Part shown: positions 1 through 7,270 of the stretch, piece after piece | How the letters are laid out: each line of letters begins with the position of its first letter | Position numbering within the stretch: position 1 is the stretch's first letter | Source: Prevotella sp. CAG:1185 | Lineage (GTDB): Bacteria; Bacteroidota; Bacteroidia; Bacteroidales; Bacteroidaceae | Direction: 5' to 3' | Assembly: GCA_000436695.1 (NCBI GenBank) | Contig: HF992576.1 | Coordinates: 1 to 35,831, forward strand | DNA length: 35,831 nt | Position numbers and translations under genes: made by a program | Notes under the pieces: generated by a model | The model's database searches: none | What the model was told of the DNA's origin: nothing | The model's input: the letters and a program-made list of their open reading frames with translations, nothing else

Positions 1-496
1 GCACCGGCTCAGCCGGTTTCTTTTCTACAGGCTGCTGTGCCTTCTTATCGTTGCTCTGGGCAGGAGCCTCAGCCTTTACCGGCTCTTTAACTTCAGCCTT
101 AGGCTGCTCGGGCTTTGCTGTCTCGGCAGGCTTTGCAGGCGCCGGAGCCGGTTTCGGAGCCGGTTTCTTGCCTATGCTGTCGAGGTCGATTTTTCCCAGA
201 GGTGTGTATTTCTGTGTTCTGATATTTCTTACAGTGCTGTCTGATTTCTGCTCTCTGTTGTTGTCAGACTGGCGTTTTTTGTCCTTCGGATGCTTCAGCA
301 GCAGCTTTTCGGCCTGGTTTCTCACCTCTTTGTCTGACTTGAACGCCTCAACGAGGGCATTATACTGACTGTCGCTGAGCTTGAAGCTCAGTTCTTCTTT
401 AACCTCTCCGAGGTCACTTCTTTTTTTCAGGAACTCAACTGCGGTCTGGAGTCCTATATTCAATTCACGTATTGCTTTATTTAATCTTATGCTCAT
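1..496 (-). CDS. infB: Translation initiation factor IF-2, N-terminal part (cut by window edge)
   Basis: IF-2 is the GTPase that brings initiator tRNA to the 30S subunit. Only the first 165 residues are inside the window; the reading frame runs off the left edge. The N-terminus (MSIRLNKAIRELNIGLQTA) is the small IF-2 N-terminal domain as found in Bacteroidetes, followed by a charged helix-rich stretch and then, from about residue 110, a low-complexity Lys/Pro/Ala/Glu linker (KPAPKPAPAPAKPAE). Such long linkers are usual before the G domain in this phylum; the G domain itself lies outside. The start is the ATG whose complement is at 494-496. The gene is third in the order rimP-nusA-infB, 201 nt downstream of nusA, a gap filled by a palindromic element. 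Identity rests on the N-terminal motif and on gene order. Confidence 0.93.
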   Translation of the reverse strand, partial: MSIRLNKAIRELNIGLQTAVEFLKKRSDLGEVKEELSFKLSDSQYNALVEAFKSDKEVRNQAEKLLLKHPKDKKRQSDNNREQKSDSTVRNIRTQKYTPLGKIDLDSIGKKPAPKPAPAPAKPAETAKPEQPKAEVKEPVKAEAPAQSNDKKAQQPVEKKPAEPV

Positions 497-535
497 TTTC
501 TTAATTAGTAATTGGCTGTTGCCGAAATTTGTTTA

Positions 536-690
536 ATAATTCATAATTCGTAAAATACCCCAAGAATGTATAATTCATAATTGGCATGATGGTCAGACGG
601 GCGCACGCGGCGCCCATCCGGCGGCCAGAGCCTCATAATGCCAACCCAGCAGCCCGAAGGCCTGATCATGAATTATGCATTATGAATTAT
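536..690. repeat. Palindromic MITE-like element between nusA and infB
   Basis: The 13-mer ATAATTCATAATT occurs at 536-548 and again at 570-582, and an inverted copy with one mismatch lies at 678-690. Inside these AT-rich ends is a GC-rich core with nested inverted repeats: GGCATGATG (583-591) against CATAATGCC (634-642), and GGGCGC (599-604) against GCGCCC (610-615) with a 5-nt loop. The base composition differs sharply from its flanks. It carries no open frame of note. It could be a non-autonomous mobile repeat, or an RNA structure in the nusA-infB transcript. Confidence 0.55.
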
Positions 691-697
691 GAACTAC

Positions 698-1966
698 TTA
701 ATTTCCTTCAAACTCGGCTCTGAGTATCTTCAGCACGTTGTCAACGGTCTCTTCCTCAAGGTCGGCTTTCTCAACAAGCATCTCGCGCGGAGCGTTGAGC
801 ACAGCCTTCGCAGTGTCGAGACCAATGCCCTTGATCGAGTCGATAATCCACTGGTCGATCTCGTCAGAGAACTCATCGAGATAGATATCCTCGTCGACCT
901 CGCTTTCGTCGAGCTCGCGGAATACGTCGATTGTATATTCAGTAAGCATGCTGGCAAGCTTGATGTTCATACCGCCGCGGCCGATAGCCAGAGACACTTC
1001 TTCAGGACGGAGATAAACCTCTGCCTTCTTGTTCTCCTCGTCTACGTTGATGCTTGAAATCTTTGCTGGACTGAGCGCACGCTGTATGAAGAGCTTGATG
1101 TTTGCGGTGTAGTTAACAACGTCGATGTTCTCGTTGCACAGCTCGCGTACAATGCCGTGAACGCGGCTACCCTTAACGCCGACACAGGCTCCAACCGGGT
1201 CTATACGGTCGTCGTAGCTCTCAACGGCAATCTTGGCTCTCTCGCCCGGCATGCGGGCAATGCGCTTGATGGTTATAAGTCCGTCGGCAATCTCGGGCAC
1301 TTCAGCCTCAAGCAGACGCTCAAGGAACATGTTGCTTGTGCGCGAAAGGATAATCTTCGGGTTGTTGTTGTCGTTGTTAACCTCCTTAATCACGGCGCGA
1401 ACTGTCTCGCCCTTGCGGTAAACATCGTGAGGTATCTGCTCCGACTTGGGCAGGATAAGTTCGTTGTTCTCGTCGTCAACGAGCAGCACCTCGCGCTTCC
1501 ACACCTGATAAACCTCGCCGGCGATAACCTGGCCCACGCGGTCTTTATACTTGTTGTAGAGGCTGTCGTGCTCAAGCTCAAGCACCTTTGAAGCCAATGT
1601 CTGGCGGAGATTAAGTATGGCGCGGCGGCCAAACTTGCTGAAGTCAACCTTCTCGCTCACTTCCTCGCCCACCTCATAGTCGGGCTCTATCTTCTTTGCG
1701 TCGCTGAGCGCTATCTCCTTGTTCTGGTCTTTCACCTCTCCGTCGGCCACAACGATGCGGTTACGGTAAATCTCGAAGTCGCCTTTGTCGGGGTTGACAA
1801 TAACGTCAAAGTTCTCATCGCTGCCGAAAATCTTGGCGATGACGTTGCGGAAACTCTCTTCCAGCACGCTCATAAGAGTGGTGCGGTCGATGTTCTTGGT
1901 ATCCTTAAACTCTTTGAAGGTGTCAACCATGCTCACGGTTTCTTCTTCTTTCTTTCTTGCTACCAT
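698..1966 (-). CDS. nusA: Transcription termination/antitermination factor NusA
   Basis: NusA binds RNA polymerase and nascent RNA, promoting pausing and intrinsic termination and taking part in antitermination. The 422-residue protein shows the family layout: N-terminal polymerase-binding domain (about 15-135, with NIDRTTLMSVLEESFRNVIA), S1 domain (about 142-210), KH1 (about 230-297, GVKG loop at 263-266) and KH2 (about 313-350, GRGG at 329-332). A short acidic C-terminal helical segment (about 368-422) follows. It lacks the long double acidic repeats of the E. coli protein, so the length fits the shorter type. The chosen start gives a basic N-terminus (MVARKKEEE); a second Met at residue 13 is less likely. 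It lies 97 nt downstream of rimP; that gap holds a small GC-rich hairpin (2008-2022). Confidence 0.98.
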   Translation of the reverse strand: MVARKKEEETVSMVDTFKEFKDTKNIDRTTLMSVLEESFRNVIAKIFGSDENFDVIVNPDKGDFEIYRNRIVVADGEVKDQNKEIALSDAKKIEPDYEVGEEVSEKVDFSKFGRRAILNLRQTLASKVLELEHDSLYNKYKDRVGQVIAGEVYQVWKREVLLVDDENNELILPKSEQIPHDVYRKGETVRAVIKEVNNDNNNPKIILSRTSNMFLERLLEAEVPEIADGLITIKRIARMPGERAKIAVESYDDRIDPVGACVGVKGSRVHGIVRELCNENIDVVNYTANIKLFIQRALSPAKISSINVDEENKKAEVYLRPEEVSLAIGRGGMNIKLASMLTEYTIDVFRELDESEVDEDIYLDEFSDEIDQWIIDSIKGIGLDTAKAVLNAPREMLVEKADLEEETVDNVLKILRAEFEGN

Positions 1967-2007
1967 AGCTGTCTGTATATTTTTATTTTATTATTATCGT
2001 CACAAAC

Positions 2008-2022
2008 GGCGGCGCTGCCGCC
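2008..2022 (-). other. GC-rich hairpin in the rimP-nusA spacer
   Basis: GGCGGC (2008-2013) pairs with GCCGCC (2017-2022) across a three-base loop. It lies about 40 nt before the nusA start in an otherwise AT-rich spacer. No U-tract follows on either strand, so it is not a plain terminator. It may be a processing or stability element; the role is unknown. Confidence 0.4.
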
Positions 2023-2063
2023 ACAGGCTCACGTCTTGCCCACAATAAACGGGAGCTACAAAA

Positions 2064-2531
2064 CTATTTGAAGTTAATCAGATATTTTGTGTATTTCACG
2101 CTGTCCATGCTGAACTCATGGTCTACGTCTGTCAGCACGGGGCGCTTTGAGCCTTCTTTCTTTACCTTCTCGCTTACCGTAACGGTGAAGTTGCGTCCGT
2201 CAACGGCCTTGAGCACGCCACGGAATTTCTTGCCGTCGGCGTCGAGAACCTCAACTTCCTTTCCGACAAAATTGACATACTGCTGCGGCACTTTAAATGG
2301 CTGGCCCAGTCCGGCGCTGCCCACCTCAAGCTCATAATCTTCTTCATCTCGGCTCAAATGGTCCTCAATGAAGCGGCTGAGCTGCACACAGTCTTCAATC
2401 CACACACCGTCGGCATGGTCAATTTCAACTACAATCTTGTCGTCTTGGCTAATTTCGATGTCTACCAGGAAATACTCCTTGTCCTTAAGCCACTCGTCAA
2501 CTAAATTTTTTACTACGTTTTTGTCTATCAT
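2064..2531 (-). CDS. rimP: Ribosome maturation factor RimP
   Basis: RimP assists late maturation of the 30S subunit. The 155-residue protein matches the family in length and carries the typical pattern: an N-terminal alpha/beta domain with YFLVDIEISQDDKIVVEID, the segment CVQLSRFIEDHL, then YELEVGSAGLGQPFK. The last is the Bacteroidetes form of the conserved E-V-S/G-S-P/A-G-L motif that precedes the C-terminal SH3-like barrel (about 85-155). It is the first gene of rimP-nusA-infB, a standard order across bacteria. A promoter with both boxes lies about 60-90 nt upstream, and a terminator-like hairpin sits between promoter and start codon. Confidence 0.95.
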   Translation of the reverse strand: MIDKNVVKNLVDEWLKDKEYFLVDIEISQDDKIVVEIDHADGVWIEDCVQLSRFIEDHLSRDEEDYELEVGSAGLGQPFKVPQQYVNFVGKEVEVLDADGKKFRGVLKAVDGRNFTVTVSEKVKKEGSKRPVLTDVDHEFSMDSVKYTKYLINFK

Positions 2532-2551
2532 AAACGGGTATTTAAAATAAA

Positions 2552-2577
2552 ATGAGGGACTTCGTAAAGCCCCTCAT
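2552..2577 (-). promoter_or_regulatory. Terminator-like hairpin in the rimP leader (possible attenuator)
   Basis: Read on the minus strand, ATGAGGG-G-CTT pairs with AAG-T-CCCTCAT around a TACG tetraloop, an 11-bp stem including one G-U pair. The run TTTTATTTT follows directly, and the rimP start codon comes about 20 nt later. A U-tract directly after a strong stem is the signature of intrinsic termination. Its place between promoter and first codon suggests attenuation, or else a 5'-terminal stabilising hairpin. No plus-strand gene lies upstream that would need it as an ordinary terminator. Confidence 0.55.
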
Positions 2578-2591
2578 TCCACTGAACGCTG

Positions 2592-2623
2592 CAAAATTAG
2601 CAATAAAATCGCAGGTTAGCAAA
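2592..2623 (-). promoter_or_regulatory. Bacteroidetes -33/-7 promoter for rimP-nusA-infB
   Basis: On the minus strand the -33 box TTTG (2623-2620) is followed after 20 nt by TAATTTTG (2599-2592), a full match to TAnnTTTG. Both boxes and the spacing fit the primary sigma factor consensus known for Bacteroidetes. Transcription would start near 2585, about 50 nt before the rimP start codon. This is the best promoter match seen in the window. Confidence 0.7.
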
Positions 2624-3684
2624 TATTTTTCTGTTTTTATGCAGTCTGTAACACAATATTTATAAAGAAATTCACTTCAGAACCGTCTTTTATGCCTTAC
2701 AATGCCTCAAAAGGCATGACAAAGCAAACATACACAACAACAGGACATGCAACGGAACACGATGCTATCAGTCAGCGCATACAGCCGGAATGAGCCATAA
2801 CCGGGACGACAGCCTGAACAAGATAATTTAACCTGACGAAACTTATATGAATGAAAGAAAAAATCTATAGCTTTACAAAAGGGCCGACGCTATGTGAAAT
2901 ACTGTTAATTATGTTAATTAAGAATAGTTAAAATGAGAATATTGCATATTCAATTACATTTCATACGTAAAAATGCACAAATTCAGCATTTTTGTATAAT
3001 GCTATATATCAGCAACTTATACGCAGACGCATGACAAGAGACAACTGAGCAGCAGCAGAAACATAGTCTTTCGGCTTACAAAAGGCCACATTCCGGGATG
3101 TAAAAGGCAGTGTTTTGCAGTGTAATACGATACCTTTTGCAACATAAAAGGCCACGAACGGGAAGACAACTAACTGAAAAGCGAATAAAAACCAATGAAA
3201 TAGAGCTGAAAGAGTTAAATGCTTTAACACTATAATTCTATTTTATATAAAAATTGAATTGTTAATTATTTTTCTCACAATGTTAAAAATCACGGGATTG
3301 TGACATATTAGTCATGTATTGACACAAGCACGACAACGGATGCAGAAGGAAACAAATTTCACCTTAAATATATATAGAACAAGCAACCGACAATAAATCT
3401 TGACGAAGATATGATACCACGCAAAACAGATAAAGACAAAGACCGAAGCCTCAACATGCAATTAGCGCAATAATCAGCAATGGCATATATGTATTTGAGA
3501 ATAAACCGATTGTGGACGGAACACGGTCATTTGCTTATTTAGAATGATTTAAAAATAAGCCGGCGCTTATCCGCGGCTCATGACGTGCAACGGCATGACT
3601 AATGCATGAACGATAGTGTTAACGACTAAAAAACACATGACAGAATACTAATTTTTGAGCAAAAAACTATCTTTTTTGATATTA
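2624..3684. other. Long AT-rich non-coding region
   Basis: About 1 kb between the rimP promoter and the susC promoter region has no credible gene on either strand. It contains a small hairpin (ATGCCT-CAAA-AGGCAT near 2704-2719, no U-tract) and the 22-bp phased repeat described separately. The one open frame through the repeat (3009-3230, minus) has biased composition and no family resemblance. I see nothing else that I can name. Confidence 0.6.
3079..3166. repeat. 22-bp phased repeat array, copy A
   Basis: Four units begin exactly 22 bp apart at 3079, 3101, 3123 and 3145. Each starts with TAA or a variant (cAAAAGGCC, TAAAAGGC, TAAtacga, TAAAAGGCC), and two units end in TTTTGCA followed by three or four bases. 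The units are diverged, so this is not a simple recent tandem duplication. A second array with the same phase and motif lies at 15354-15450. The period equals about two turns of DNA. Function is unknown. Confidence 0.6.
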
Positions 3685-3685
3685 T

Positions 3686-3712
3686 GCCGTCTTTTTTACG
3701 GCTTTTTCTTTT
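3686..3712 (+). terminator. Terminator-like hairpin upstream of the susC promoter
   Basis: GCCGT (3686-3690) pairs with ACGGC (3698-3702) across a C-plus-six-T loop, followed by a T-rich run (TTTTTCTTTTT). There is no obvious plus-strand gene upstream, so it may insulate the susC promoter that begins a few bases later, or end an unseen transcript. The short stem makes it a modest candidate. Confidence 0.4.
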
Positions 3713-3738
3713 TCTAAATGAAAAAAGGTCTATATTTG
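3707..3738 (+). promoter_or_regulatory. Probable promoter of the susC-susD locus
   Basis: TATATTTG (3731-3738) matches the Bacteroidetes -7 consensus TAnnTTTG. At the expected distance upstream there is only a T-rich stretch (TTCTT) rather than a clean TTTG, as is common for regulated promoters. Transcription would begin near 3745, leaving a leader of about 270 nt before the susC start. Confidence 0.45.
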
Positions 3739-4017
3739 CAAATGATAAAATGAACCTAATATAAGGAAAAACATAAAGCCTTTAGGAATTAAAAATCAAG
3801 CTGTCATAGAGAAATTTCACTTAAGTTTTGAAAAACTACTGCAAACTTTATATGTGATTTTTTTCATATTTGAACATTTAGTCTTAACCTATTAAAACAA
3901 TAATTCGCGGAGCGCTAAATATATGTTCGGGCACATCTTGACACGACGACAAAAAGTGTCGCTACAACCGGACATAGGATTACTTTGTCATTTACATTTA
4001 ACATCAGAAATAAGAAT

Positions 4018-7000
4018 ATGGGAAAAAACATGAAGCATTATTCAGGCAAAGCCCTGACAAAAACTTCTGTCATTTTCGGCTTGTCAGCCCTCTTGTGCAT
4101 ACCCGCCTGCGGATATGCTGAGAATGCCGACGCCAAAGAAATGGCGGTACAGGTGGTTCAGCAGAGCCGCGTGGTGAAGGGTAATATCACTGACGAAACT
4201 GGCGAACCGCTCATCGGGGTTACAGTCAGACTGAAAGGCAGCAAAGCAGCAGCCGTAACCGACGTAAACGGCAACTTCTCGATTGCCGCAAATGCGGGCG
4301 ACCAGCTTGAGATAAGCTACATCGGCTATGCCACACAGACAGTAAGAGCAAGCTCTACATCGCTGCAGATTAAGATGGAGCCTGACTCGGCTACTGAACT
4401 CGACGACGTAGTGGTTGTAGGTTACGGTACGATGAAAAGGCGCGACCTTACCGGTGCAGTAACTTCTGTAAAGGCAGAAGACATAACCCTCACACCATCG
4501 TCTAACCCAGTGGAGGCATTGCAGGGCAAAGTGGCCGGACTCGACATCACCAAGTCGAGCGGACAGGCCGGTGCTTCAATAAGTATGCAGCTGCGCGGTA
4601 CGCGCTCGTTTACCGCAAGCGGCGACCCGACCGTGATAATCGACGGTATGCCGGGCAACCTCAGCACAATCAACGCCAACGACATTGAGAGCATTGAGGT
4701 GCTCAAGGACGCATCGTCTACTGCCGTTTATGGTTCGGCAGGTGCCAACGGTGTAATCATCGTTACGACAAAGAGCGGAAAGGAAGGCAAGGCTAAAGTG
4801 AACTTCAACGCATACGTGGGTATCAACGGATGGTCGGAAGTGCCAAAAGTGTACGACGGACCGGGCTACTTCAACATGCGCAAGCAGGCACAGATTGAGT
4901 CGGGCGGATATATCGACGACGCAAGCGTGCTGGGCAACACCAACGCATGGGACGCATATCAGAAAGGACAATTTATCGACTGGGCCGACGCTCTGCTCAA
5001 GACGGGCGTAATACAGAACTACTCTATATCGGTCAGCGGCGGAACAGAGAAGACAAAGGCTTACATGTCGCTCAACTATACCGACGAGCAGGGACAGTAT
5101 GAGAACGACGACTACAAGGTTTATTCTACAAACATTCGCGTTGACCACGAGCTGAAGAAATGGCTCGCCATCGGTGTGAACATGCAGGGAAGCTATGTCT
5201 ACAAGAACACCGCATACGCAAAACTTGACCGCGCACTGCAGGCAAGTCCTATAGGCGCACTGTATGACGAAGACGGCAACGCCAACGTTGAGACCGTTCC
5301 AGGCAGCGGCACGGTGAGCCTGCTGGTAAACAACAAGGGCAACTACCGCAACAACAATCAGATTACGCGTGTTTATCTCAATCCGTATATCCGCATAACA
5401 CCGCTGAAGGGACTCACATTTGAGAGCCGCCTCAACGCTTCGCTCACGTTCAACAAGAGCAACAAGTTCGACGGTATCGGTTCTTACAACTATTATTTCA
5501 ACAACGGAGCAGGCGCAACGGGCACCAACTCGGGAGTATACGCATCGGTTGAGCAGACTAACGGATACAACTACAAGTGGGAGAATATTCTTACTTATAA
5601 CTTCCAGATAAACAAAGACCACGACTTCACGCTGACCGGCGTAACGTCATGGAACCACAACCGTCAGGAGTACACCTACTCTTATGCCGACAATCTGACA
5701 ACTAACACTTATCAGTGGCACAACCTGGGAGCAGGACAGAACCAGAAGGTTAACTCTACTTACCTGATGTCAAAGGGAATGGGTCTTGTCGGACGTGTCA
5801 ACTACTCTTACAAAGGCAAGTATCTCGCATCAGCATCAGTAAGATACGACGGTTCTTCACGCCTGGCAGAAGGCAACCAATGGGATGTGTTCCCCGCATT
5901 CTCACTCGGATGGCGCATCTCTGAAGAGAAATTCATGGAGGGCACACGCAGCTGGCTCGACAACTTGAAGATCAGAGGCGGATACGGTGTTACAGGTACT
6001 GCTGCCATCGACGAGTATTCAAGTCTATCTGTGCTTGAGCAGGGCTACTACGGACTGGGCGGAACAAAGCTTCCTGCATATCACTTCAGCCAAAACGTTG
6101 CCAACCTCAACCTTGGATGGGAGAAATCAAAGAACACCAACATCGGTCTTGACGCAAGCTTCCTGAACGGACGCATCGACATGGCTCTCGACTGGTATTT
6201 CACCAAAACAGAGGACGTAATCTGGCAGAAGGCGCTGCCTATAACCAACGGCGGATACAACTCTTCAGAGTATTACATGACAAACATGAACATCTGTGAG
6301 ACCGAGACATCGGGTCTGGAGCTTGCGCTCAACACCCGCAACATCGTTACAAAGGACTTCACATGGACATCTAACCTCACATTCACTTACAACAAGGAAA
6401 AGATAACCAAGCTGGCTACTCCCGACGCAGAATATGTAACCAACGGCGACAACGGTCTGGTGCTGATGAAGGGCGAAGCCATTAACTCATGGTATCACTA
6501 TAAACTTAACGGTGTGTGGAAAACTTCTGAGGCTGCCGACGCTGCTGTGTTCGGAGCAAAGCCGGGCGACATCAAGATTGACGTGCCGGGAATGATTCAC
6601 AACGGCGAAGGCTCTTACTCTAAATGGGTTGAGCGTGAGAACGCAGAGACTGGCGAGATTGAGCGCGTGCTTGAGACTTACACTGCCGACAATCCTTACG
6701 TTGTAAGCAGCAACGACTATCAGGTGCTCGGACATAAGAACCCTGACTGGACAATGGGATTCAAGAACACGTTCACATACAAGAACTTCGACCTGAGCAT
6801 TTATCTCTATTGGCGCTGGGGACAGACAATCAAGTATGACATGCTTGCAAACTACGATCCGACCGGTTCGAAGAACTTCCCGACATACTTTGACTATTGG
6901 ACACAGGAGACAGGCGACCAGGATCACTACTTCCCTGCCCTCAACTCATCACGCGACATAACCACTTACACCGGATATTACGCTCTGTCTTATGTTGACG

Positions 7001-7221
7001 GTTCGTTCTTCAAGATAAAGAACATCACCCTGGGCTACACTCTGCCTAAGAAATGGGCTAAGTCGGCAGGCATTGAGAACTTCCGCGTTTACGCTACAAT
7101 AACCAATCCGCTCGTAATACAGAAGAGCAGCTTGCTGAAGAACTACGACCCTGAAATGGACGGAAGCATAGACTATCCGCTGACAAAGCAGTTTGTGTTC
7201 GGAGTAAACCTCACATTCTAA
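4018..7221 (+). CDS. SusC/RagA-family TonB-dependent outer-membrane transporter
   Basis: SusC proteins are outer-membrane beta-barrels that import oligosaccharides with TonB energy, lidded by a SusD lipoprotein. The 1067-residue product has a signal peptide (hydrophobic core TSVIFGLSALL, likely cut after GYA near residue 34). A carboxypeptidase-regulatory-like domain follows at about 52-125 (VVKGNITDETGEPLIGVTV), then the TonB-box region LDDVVVVGYG at 128-137, a plug domain (RGTRSFTASGDPTVIIDG, IESIEVLKDASSTAVYGS) and a long barrel ending in a terminal Phe (FGVNLTF). The start is ambiguous: ATG at 4018 or 4030, or an upstream TTG at 3985. I prefer 4018 because an A-rich leader precedes it and it gives a normal signal peptide. 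susD follows after 49 nt. The pectin enzyme downstream suggests a galacturonan-type substrate, which is an inference. Confidence 0.95.
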   Translation: MGKNMKHYSGKALTKTSVIFGLSALLCIPACGYAENADAKEMAVQVVQQSRVVKGNITDETGEPLIGVTVRLKGSKAAAVTDVNGNFSIAANAGDQLEISYIGYATQTVRASSTSLQIKMEPDSATELDDVVVVGYGTMKRRDLTGAVTSVKAEDITLTPSSNPVEALQGKVAGLDITKSSGQAGASISMQLRGTRSFTASGDPTVIIDGMPGNLSTINANDIESIEVLKDASSTAVYGSAGANGVIIVTTKSGKEGKAKVNFNAYVGINGWSEVPKVYDGPGYFNMRKQAQIESGGYIDDASVLGNTNAWDAYQKGQFIDWADALLKTGVIQNYSISVSGGTEKTKAYMSLNYTDEQGQYENDDYKVYSTNIRVDHELKKWLAIGVNMQGSYVYKNTAYAKLDRALQASPIGALYDEDGNANVETVPGSGTVSLLVNNKGNYRNNNQITRVYLNPYIRITPLKGLTFESRLNASLTFNKSNKFDGIGSYNYYFNNGAGATGTNSGVYASVEQTNGYNYKWENILTYNFQINKDHDFTLTGVTSWNHNRQEYTYSYADNLTTNTYQWHNLGAGQNQKVNSTYLMSKGMGLVGRVNYSYKGKYLASASVRYDGSSRLAEGNQWDVFPAFSLGWRISEEKFMEGTRSWLDNLKIRGGYGVTGTAAIDEYSSLSVLEQGYYGLGGTKLPAYHFSQNVANLNLGWEKSKNTNIGLDASFLNGRIDMALDWYFTKTEDVIWQKALPITNGGYNSSEYYMTNMNICETETSGLELALNTRNIVTKDFTWTSNLTFTYNKEKITKLATPDAEYVTNGDNGLVLMKGEAINSWYHYKLNGVWKTSEAADAAVFGAKPGDIKIDVPGMIHNGEGSYSKWVERENAETGEIERVLETYTADNPYVVSSNDYQVLGHKNPDWTMGFKNTFTYKNFDLSIYLYWRWGQTIKYDMLANYDPTGSKNFPTYFDYWTQETGDQDHYFPALNSSRDITTYTGYYALSYVDGSFFKIKNITLGYTLPKKWAKSAGIENFRVYATITNPLVIQKSSLLKNYDPEMDGSIDYPLTKQFVFGVNLTF

Positions 7222-7270
7222 AGTGATACAGGGACAGACAAAAGACAATTTAATGTTGTTATAAATAAAA

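Noticed and set aside
689..1591. Plus-strand frames opposite nusA
   Set aside because: Antisense shadows of a well-supported gene, with biased composition and no start signals.
2059..2066. TAGTTTTG on the minus strand as an internal nusA promoter
   Set aside because: It matches the -7 box, but there is no TTTG at the expected distance and it overlaps the rimP end; such octamers are frequent by chance in AT-rich DNA.
3079..3166. Considered a CRISPR array
   Set aside because: Units are only 22 bp, diverged, with no constant repeat alternating with unique spacers, and no cas genes are nearby.
3009..3230. 73-codon minus-strand frame through the 22-bp array
   Set aside because: It translates the repeat itself; the hydrophobic, Cys-containing product resembles no family, and the 22-bp period is not a multiple of three.
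3985..4017. TTG start for susC
   Set aside because: It adds 11 residues before an ATG that gives a normal signal peptide and has a better A-rich leader.
4576..5622. 348-codon open frame antisense to susC
   Set aside because: It lies wholly inside susC, has no resemblance to any family, and arises from the codon bias of the sense strand.
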